In this document: positions 57,307 through 64,000 of the stretch, one piece after another
Numbering within the stretch: the stretch's first letter is position 1
Layout: every line of letters begins with the position of its first letter
From: Siphonodentalium dalli
Lineage: Eukaryota > Mollusca > Scaphopoda > Gadilida > Siphonodentaliidae
NCBI GenBank assembly: GCA_032622095.1
Contig: CP136066.1
Location: 43,043,835 to 43,107,834 of the forward strand
Reading direction: 5' to 3'
DNA: 64,000 nucleotides
The notes under the pieces: model-generated
The model's database searches: none
Told to the model about the DNA's origin: nothing
Seen by the model: the letters and a program-made list of their open reading frames with translations, nothing else
Position numbers and translations under genes: made by a program

Positions 57307-58466
57307 CAGGGATGTGGCTAGAGGGGGGGGGGGTGTCTCACCCCCCAGCAGAGAGCTATATTTTCAATAGTTGGAAATTTCATACCTGCCAAAACGAAAT
57401 TTCACACCAACAATAGGTTGAATATGTTTTTGTAGTTCGATTATAAAACAATTTATTGGGGGGAATTTATTGTTTTTCGACCAATATTTGCATATGTTCC
57501 TATTTTTGGTCAAAATTTTTGACAGAAATGGACATGTTGGAATTTTCCAACCTTAGGGGGGTGACAGGTTGGAAATTTCCAACACTTGGAAAGCTTGTGT
57601 CCTGGTCCCTCCCCCGTGGCCAGTCAAAAACTTCTAGTTAATTTAAGAAAACAATATTGTCATACAATTGGTCAACATTGTCATTGGAATTGTCGTCAGT
57701 TGGAAATTTTCCAACCTAAGTGCGGGTGTAGGGTTTGAAATTTCCAACAGTAGGAAGGCTTGAGGTTAGTCTAGATGTTAGGATTTTGCGATTTTCTAGT
57801 TCAGATTTCAAAATTTTCGCACACCGGACCAAACCATGGTCGGCCCGGTGTGTCATTGCCCATCCACATGGCCAATACAAAACCGCTAATTAGTTTAGCA
57901 AAACAATATTTTACTACATTTGGTCAAACTTGTAGACATAAATGGTCATCAGTTGAAGAATTTTCCAACCTGAAGGGAGCATGAGGTTTGAAATTTCCAA
58001 CACTAGGAAAGCTTCAGTTGAGGCCAGTCTAGATGCTAGGATTTACGATTTTCTTGTATATAGTTTTCAAAATTTTCTCACACCGGGCCACACAACCATG
58101 GTCGGCCCGGTGTTTACTGGTCTGTTGTCGGTAGCTGTGTGCATTTGTCTGGAATTAGATCACTTTTTTGGCATTTTTTTCAGGTTAAAATATCTTAATG
58201 TTCTCATACTGGGGAAAAAGCATGGCTTATGAATATATAGAAAATTAGGCCTGAGCATGAGGTACATGGGGGGAGGGTGCAAATGGAATTATGCAAAAAG
58301 TTATGTTGGTGCGATTCCTACTGAAGGGGGGGGGGGGGGGTGCAAATGGAATTATGTAAAAAGTTGTGTTGGTGTGATTCCGACTCAAGGGGGGGGGGTG
58401 CAGTTGGAAATTCCCATGGTGAACACCCCCCCCCCACCCAGCGGAGACCCTCTAGCCACATCCCTG
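57307..58466. mobile_element. hAT-type non-autonomous element (1,160 bp)
   Basis: It starts CAGGGATGTGGCTAGAGGG and ends with the exact reverse complement CCCTCTAGCCACATCCCTG. A perfect 8-bp target duplication, CGTATATG, is at 57299-57306 and 58467-58474. Both features define hAT-superfamily elements. It has no transposase. Inside are repeats of TTGGAAATTTCCAAC and GACCATGGTCGGCCCGG, and near 58257-58420 a tandem unit of about 60 bp (GGGGTGCAAATGGAATTATG). Related decayed copies are at 44185-44570 and in both palindrome arms. Confidence 0.92.
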
Positions 58467-58474
58467 CGTATATG

Positions 58475-59170
58475 CCGCACCATCGAAAGAACTCATCTTG
58501 AACTAAAGTTGTGCCATGTATCATCACGTCACATGATGTATACATCCAAAACATATTGATTCAAATAATTTGTTGACGGGGGTATCCATATCGTTGTAGA
58601 AGCGTATATATGCAATCCACGATCAAAGATTTTGAAATTGAGCACAATGGAAGTCATGTGGTAAAGGGACGTCAATATATCCACTCTCTAATGATTCCCA
58701 TCGATTGACTTACAAGGTGTCGCAGCAACAAACTATACCTAATTATGGGGCAGTTATTATGAAACCTAACTCCGATGCTACGATCAGGCATCGTACACAA
58801 ATTCTCAAGTATCTTTACAAATTATTTTAATTCAAGTTGAATATTTGTCGATAAAACACGCATTATGATTGACTGAGAGCGGCTAACTGCTGTGTGCCAT
58901 CCACACGCATGCAACCATTGCATCATGTAAATTTGTTTACATTTTTTCATAATAACGCGAAGTTGTACAGTGTAAATCAAAAAGTGAACAAACGGTGTCG
59001 GAAAATTAATCGATTGAATTCATTAACGAATGGCAATGACTCGCTGATTAAGATGATTGACTTTAGTTTGTGATTTAAGTAACCCCAATGAGCGTATCTA
59101 TAGAGATTTGATGCACAATAAGTCTCGTAAAAAATTAAAACATAAACCATGTGCCGAAAAGTCTTCGATA
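58475..59170. other. Intergenic stretch, nothing recognised
   Basis: AT-rich with no identifiable coding or repeat content. Confidence 0.5.
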
Positions 59171-59176
59171 TATATA

Positions 59177-59470
59177 TGTGACCCGCCATGTCAAATCCAG
59201 TCGTCAGTCGGGTTTTTTTTTACCCTGTGCCAATGCATTCTCTTATATATGCGAGTCGACCATAGGTCGCCTCGCATATATAAGAGAATGCATTGGCCTA
59301 ACAATATTTTACAATTTTAATAATTTTTTCTTGTATTCTTTAACAAAATTTTATAATTTCACCCATACAGAGCCCCAGACAAACATGAGCAGACGACACT
59401 CTTCTATATGCTTCTATATATGTGTGGGGCTCCCTGCAGGGTAATGGATGTTTTTTATTTTATGTCCTAA
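59177..59470. mobile_element. MITE family A, right end missing
   Basis: It begins TGTGACCCGCCATGTCAAAT after TA (59175-59176), has a full module at 59230-59296 and the core with GGGGCTCCCTGCAGGGTAAT. It breaks off at TTTTATGTCCTAA, before the second module, and passes into a different short tandem repeat. Confidence 0.8.
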
Positions 59471-59509
59471 CGTCCAAGTGATTGGGTCGAAACAATCAAG
59501 TGCCGAAAA

Positions 59510-59595
59510 CTGTGGAACCGAAACGTCCTGAAAACCAGGTGCCGAAACGTCCTGAAAACCAGGTGCCGAAATGTCCAGGTGTCGAAACGCCCTGC
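59510..59595. repeat. 24-bp repeat with GGTGCCGAAACGTCC
   Basis: Three to four units of CAGGTGCCGAAACGTCCTGA. A related motif appears reversed near 12105-12160 in the left arm and 33230-33285 in the right arm, next to the 140-bp hairpin, so this short repeat may be linked to an element family. Confidence 0.75.
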
Positions 59596-59599
59596 ACGC

Positions 59600-60185
59600 C
59601 GGCATATACATGGGCTACGAAACTATCAAACTATGTTCCAGATAGTTTAAACGAAACTAACAAACTTAGAACGTTTAAGTGTAAATGATATCATCCCTTA
59701 CATTTTCACCATATCACAAACAAAACTGCAATTGTTCCGTCTTGGAGAATAATATCTTTGCTTAAACTCAAGTTCTTATATGCCTAGAGCTGTAATTTCA
59801 CGATTGAACCCGATGGCAAACAAGCAACGTCTCCTCCCCTACACGATCATCGATCAAATTGAGGTTTTTTATCATTATTATTATATCAAAGCAGACTTCA
59901 ATGTCCAGTGATTACACAGACCCGGGGCGAAACGTGTAAACAAGCGATAAAGACTGATATTAATAACATAGAAACCCGCGCTGTTACATCATGTCAGACA
60001 CGCACCCATCCCGAAAGTAAACAGGGAATATCGATGCTGTTTGCATTTCGGTTATTAAGAAGTGTGAAGGCATTGCAACGGACAAATTTCCAGGTATCTA
60101 AGAAAACAAATCACCAACTGACTATAGGAACCCGATGTCAATTTTGTAGTCGGCTGGCCAGGCCCCTGGGGAAATACACCAGATA
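59600..60185. other. Intergenic stretch, nothing recognised
   Basis: A 141-codon frame (59908-60333) runs into the neighbouring MITE and is not supported as a gene. Confidence 0.5.
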
Positions 60186-60649
60186 TGTGACCCGCCATAT
60201 CAAATCCAGACGTAAGTCGGGATTTTTTTTACCCTGTGCCAATGCATTCTCTTATATATGCGAGTCGACCATATGTTGCCTCGCATATATAAGAGAATGC
60301 ATTGGCCTAACAATGTTTTATCATTTTTTTTAAATAAATGTTTCTTACAATTTTTAAGACATAAAATAAAAAACATCCATTACCCTGCAGGGAGCCCCAC
60401 ACATATATAGAAGCATATAGAAGAGTGTCGTCGGCTCATGTTTGTCTGGGGCTCTGTATGGGTGAAATTATAAAATTGTTAAAGAATACAAGACAAAATT
60501 ATTAAAATTGTAAAAAATTGTTAGGCCAATGCATTCTCTTATTTATATATGCGAGGCGACCTATGGTCGACTCGCATATATAAGAGAATGCATTGGCACA
60601 GGGTAAAAAAAATCCAGACTTACGACTGGATTTGATATGGCGGGTCACA
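60186..60649. mobile_element. MITE family A, complete copy (464 bp)
   Basis: TA flanks (60184-60185 and 60650-60651), TGTGACCCGCCATATCAAAT termini, modules at 60239-60305 and 60526-60596 (the second with a 4-bp insertion), and the same core as the palindrome copies but reversed. Confidence 0.9.
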
Positions 60650-60651
60650 TA

Positions 60652-61908
60652 TAGACGATCTACAACTCGTCCCCAGTCCTAATTTACTGGACGAGTTTTG
60701 TAAGTTCCGCTATAAACTGGGAAAAAGTTGTAGATTCTATTTATTACATGACCAAATATATATATATTAACGGGTATTTGCCCTTGTAATTATCGATGAA
60801 ATGTGCAGACATAGAAAATACTCAGCCAATTCACGACTTTTTGTTTCAAATTTAATGCGCTGGATAAAATATAGTCCCTCAATTAGCATCGCTCTTATCG
60901 TTAAAATGCTGATAAAGATGAACAATTGCCACCTCGAATATAAATAAATATGCACAACAATTTGTTTCTGCATGTAACTCATGTCTTTTTCAGATGTTTA
61001 CCACTTACAAATTGCGGTTTTGATTTTACCGTGACCGCGAACTTGAAATTGAAGTTGAATTGAAACAATGGAAAATTGTTTACTCATTGAGTTGTAGACT
61101 ATTGCACGCCGTATCTGTCACGGTTTCATGTCAAGGAATTTGGTCTAATGATATCGAGACAATGATATTGATGGGATATCACGGTGTGGTGTTTTGTGAT
61201 TTATGAAAGTACATGTATACAGGGCGAAATGCGAATGTACTGACTGCCAATTTGACAAAAGCGACGCCGCCGGTATGTTTATATAGCAACGAGCTGGTAA
61301 CGGAAGTCAGTGACCGGGCGCCAACTCTATAATCTACTCCGTGATGTCGTCGGCATGTACTGCGTAAGGGTGACGTCATGGAGCGAAACGGAACAGTGAG
61401 CAGAGCAGGATTGTGGACGAGATTAGGAATTCTGCTGACGTCAATATTGGCACGTAGGGATATGTCACATTGAAGAGGTGAACCGGACTATACTTTGGGA
61501 CAGTTTATCGATAATTAACCCCCCCCCCCGCAAATATGTGATGTTTCAGGGTGTATATATATATTGGCATAAGTGCATTAGAATTAATGACATAACTTTT
61601 CATTCATTCTTTATAGTTTGTTGGAAAATATTGGAAGCCATAGTATTTTTGAGACGTAACGTACGGAGTGTAAACAGACGACAAACCGAAAGTCAAAGGT
61701 CTCCTGGCACTATTTCCTGTTATTAAACGAACATTTAATATCACAATTTATAGAATGGGTTTATTTAATGGAATAAGGGTAGGATCGTGTAATAAATAGC
61801 AATATATACTAAACCAGTGACAAGTCTTACAAGTCCGATTCTTGGCAGAATCACAGTGACTGTCATATCATGTCAAATTCGCGAAATTAGTGGTATCACA
61901 TAAGATAT
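60652..61908. other. Intergenic stretch, nothing recognised
   Basis: A short inverted segment (TACAACTCGTCC ... GGACGAGTTTTGTA at about 60661-60703) and a poly-C run at about 61500-61510 are the only features. No supported gene. Confidence 0.5.
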
Positions 61909-61912
61909 TTAA

Positions 61913-62304
61913 CCCTTTACCCAACAGAAGGGCCCTGTGCCAATGCATTCTCTTATATATGCGAGTCGACCATAGGTCGCCTCGCATATATAAGAGAATG
62001 CATTGGCTTAACACATTAAAAATTATAAAATTGTTAAAGAATGTAAGAAAAAATGGTAAAAAGTGTTAAAAACAGATTTTTTTTAGGCCAATGCATTCTC
62101 TTATATATGCGAGGCGACCTATGGTCGACTCGCATATATAAGAGAATGCATTGGCACAGGGCATAACTGTAACTATCACAATGTGGTCAAGGAGCCGGTT
62201 CCAATGATATCCATATTTGTATGGTTCTATTGAGACAGACCGAAGATATTTTAGGCTGTTGAAGCTTTATTTGGCCGGTTTTGGCCGGTTTGTTGGGTAA
62301 AGGG
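61913..62304 (+). mobile_element. piggyBac-like MITE, copy 3 (392 bp)
   Basis: TTAA flanks at 61909-61912 and 62305-62308, CCCTTTACCCAACA ends, and modules at 61940-62006 and 62088-62154. Same orientation as copy 1 but with a shorter core. Confidence 0.9.
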
Positions 62305-62311
62305 TTAAAGG

Positions 62312-62449
62312 TTATTACATGGCTAGTTTGATATCGGCCGATATATCAGCCCGAGGTAACTTTATATCAGTCGAAGGTCGACGGCTGATATGAAGTTACC
62401 GATGGCTGATATGTCTCGGCCAATAGTCAGCTACCATACCACGTAATAA
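62312..62449. repeat. Foldback element of 138 bp
   Basis: TTATTACATGG at the left and the inverted CCACGTAATAA at the right enclose paired blocks (GATATCGGCC, GATATATCAGCC, GGTAACTTTATATCAG and inverted partners) around a GTCGAAGGTCGAC turn. It sits immediately after the MITE. Confidence 0.75.
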
Positions 62450-62533
62450 GATCGTTATTAATTACATCAACTACATGGTAACATCATTATTACCCATTCA
62501 AATGTCAGTTCATCTGTGTAAACATCAGATTAA

Positions 62534-63005
62534 AGGTACTCAATCCGTAAAGAGGGTCCCCATCTCAACAGATTCCAACAACAACAATCCGATCAGAGGG
62601 TCCTATATTACTATTTCTTTGGCTTTGGGGGTAAAAAATATTTGATTCGAGTCGAGGAACCCATCAAACAAAGCTCAGAGTTATTAGATATTGAAATTTG
62701 TTAATTGCTCGAGATGAGTACTAATAACTGCCGTCAATTTGGTAACCTGCTCGAGATTTTACGACAAAACTCTATTCAAACAGACAAGGATGAATAACTC
62801 TATAATCAAGTGGTAATAATAACGAAATTTTGACTGTCTTCTGGGCCAGAAAGAATTCCCGATAATGAAAAATAATAGATTTCTAAAATCGATATCTAAC
62901 AAATCTGAGCTTTGATGGGTGACTTCCTCGACTCGAATCAAATATTTTTGACCCCCGAAGCCATTGAAATAGTAATTGAGAGGAGTTTTATCGGATTGAG
63001 TACCT
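62534..63005. mobile_element. TTAA-flanked MITE family C, copy 2 (472 bp)
   Basis: AGGTACTCAATCCG and its reverse complement, with TTAA at 62530-62533 and 63006-63009. In opposite orientation to the copy at 43703. Inverted arms with GATTCGAGTCGAGGAA are retained. Confidence 0.82.
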
Positions 63006-63009
63006 TTAA

Positions 63010-63690
63010 ATGGACAGCGGGTGGAATATAAACGAAATAACTAATTGTACATCTCAAATAAAAATATATTGGCGAGTTGTAACTTTGTGCATGACCATGC
63101 ACGTTATATGCCCCTGGAGGTAGATATTCACGATTTACCTTGTATTGGAATTACCGAGTAAACAACAGATCGAAATGGCATGAAACTCTCGCCATTAGTT
63201 CAAGTCATTTCTTAAGTTGTCGTTATATCGGACTAAAACCGTGACTGCGTGCCTCGAATGGATGTTACGTGGGACGTAAACGCTTCGCTTGGTGACGTCA
63301 CAACTGATATCAGCCGAGTTCGATGGGTTATCAACAGAGTCGTCGCTCAAGGCAAAACTGTGATTTCTAATTAATATCAGCATAAAATGATATAGGCCTA
63401 TCTTACTGTCAACTGTTACTTATAACTCGACAAAATCAAAGAAAGCTAACCCGAGATATCATACTGAAAACTTGCAAAATCTACTGGAAATATGGTTGTC
63501 CGCCTAATATCATCAATAAATCTAAAAAAGTATTAATTCAGCCAAAATTTCCCCCATTACCATACAATTTCCTTTCGTTTTATATATTCTTGACATAGTT
63601 AATTGAAGCGAAGTCGACATTATCGTACCGAAATTTCGCAAATTCGGCATTTGTGATCGTAATAATTGAATTGGTATCCGTGTGTAATCA
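63010..63690. other. Intergenic stretch, nothing recognised
   Basis: No supported gene or repeat between the MITE and the terminal minisatellite. Confidence 0.5.
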
Positions 63691-63694
63691 CTAT

Positions 63695-64000
63695 ACTTAC
63701 CGGACACCCCGGGTGACGACCGCTTTACTTACCGGACACCCAGGGTGACGTCCGCTTTACTTACCGGACACCCAGGGTGACGACCGCTTTACTTACCGGA
63801 CACCCAGGGTGACGACCGCTTTACTTACCGGACACCCAGGGTGACGACAGCTTTACTTACCGGACATCAGGGTGACGACCGCTTTACTTACCGGACACCC
63901 AGAGTGACGACCGCTTTACTTACCGGACACCAGGGTGACGACCGCTTTACTTACCGGACACCCATGGTGACGATCGCCTTACTTACCGGACACCCAGGGT
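63695..64000. repeat. 32-bp minisatellite, about 9.5 copies
   Basis: Units TTACCGGACACCCAGGGTGA plus CGACCGCTTTAC repeat head to tail with few substitutions and small deletions (for example ACACCAGGG, ACATCAGGG). It continues past the right edge of the window. There are no unique spacers. Confidence 0.95.

Noticed and set aside
59908-60333. 141-codon open frame
   Set aside because: Its last third is MITE family A terminus and palindromic module; no recognised domain.
63695-64000. Regular repeats resembling a CRISPR array (also 1-1086)
   Set aside because: Repeats are directly adjacent without unique spacers and the genome is eukaryotic; they are minisatellites.

Overview
This looks like nuclear DNA of an invertebrate animal: AT-rich, intron-containing and dominated by transposable elements. 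The only host gene recognised is the end of an EGF-like plus fibrinogen-like (FReD) secreted protein, a family expanded in molluscs, amphioxus and other marine invertebrates. The phylum cannot be fixed from the sequence. No bacterial-type operons, tRNAs, rRNAs or CRISPR arrays were seen.

Layout. 1-1086 is a 46-bp minisatellite. 1127-1247 (EGF exon) and 5583-6262 (terminal FReD exon) belong to one plus-strand gene with a phase-1 intron of about 4.3 kb and a poly(A) signal at 6409. 6.4-11 kb holds degenerate repeats and a piggyBac-like MITE. 11053-34333 is a very large, almost perfect inverted repeat: two arms of about 10.9 kb around a 1.5-kb spacer. The spacer carries tandem repeats and a 432-bp LTR that abuts the inner edge of the right arm.

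34334-40359 is a truncated minus-strand Ty3/Gypsy retrotransposon. It has gag, a canonical -1 frameshift signal, and pol with protease, RT, RNase H and a damaged integrase. Its 5' LTR matches the spacer LTR except at 2 positions. 41-44.6 kb contains a 205-bp tandem array, a third copy of the inner arm sequence, a foldback element, a TTAA-flanked MITE and a decayed hAT relative. 44957-48590 is a dead minus-strand LINE (endonuclease plus RT, many frameshifts) inserted in a decayed tandem array that continues to about 50.9 kb. 51-55.3 kb is an array of about 200-bp units containing AAGATGGC-type motifs, interrupted by a 1.9-kb hAT-like insertion. 55.3-63 kb carries more MITEs and a hAT-type element with perfect 8-bp target duplications (57307-58466). 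The window ends in a 32-bp minisatellite.

Three observations stand out: the giant palindrome with its LTR-associated boundaries; a palindromic module of about 67 bp reused in two otherwise different MITE families, each carrying two copies facing each other; and the textbook slippery site plus stem-loop at the gag/pol junction.
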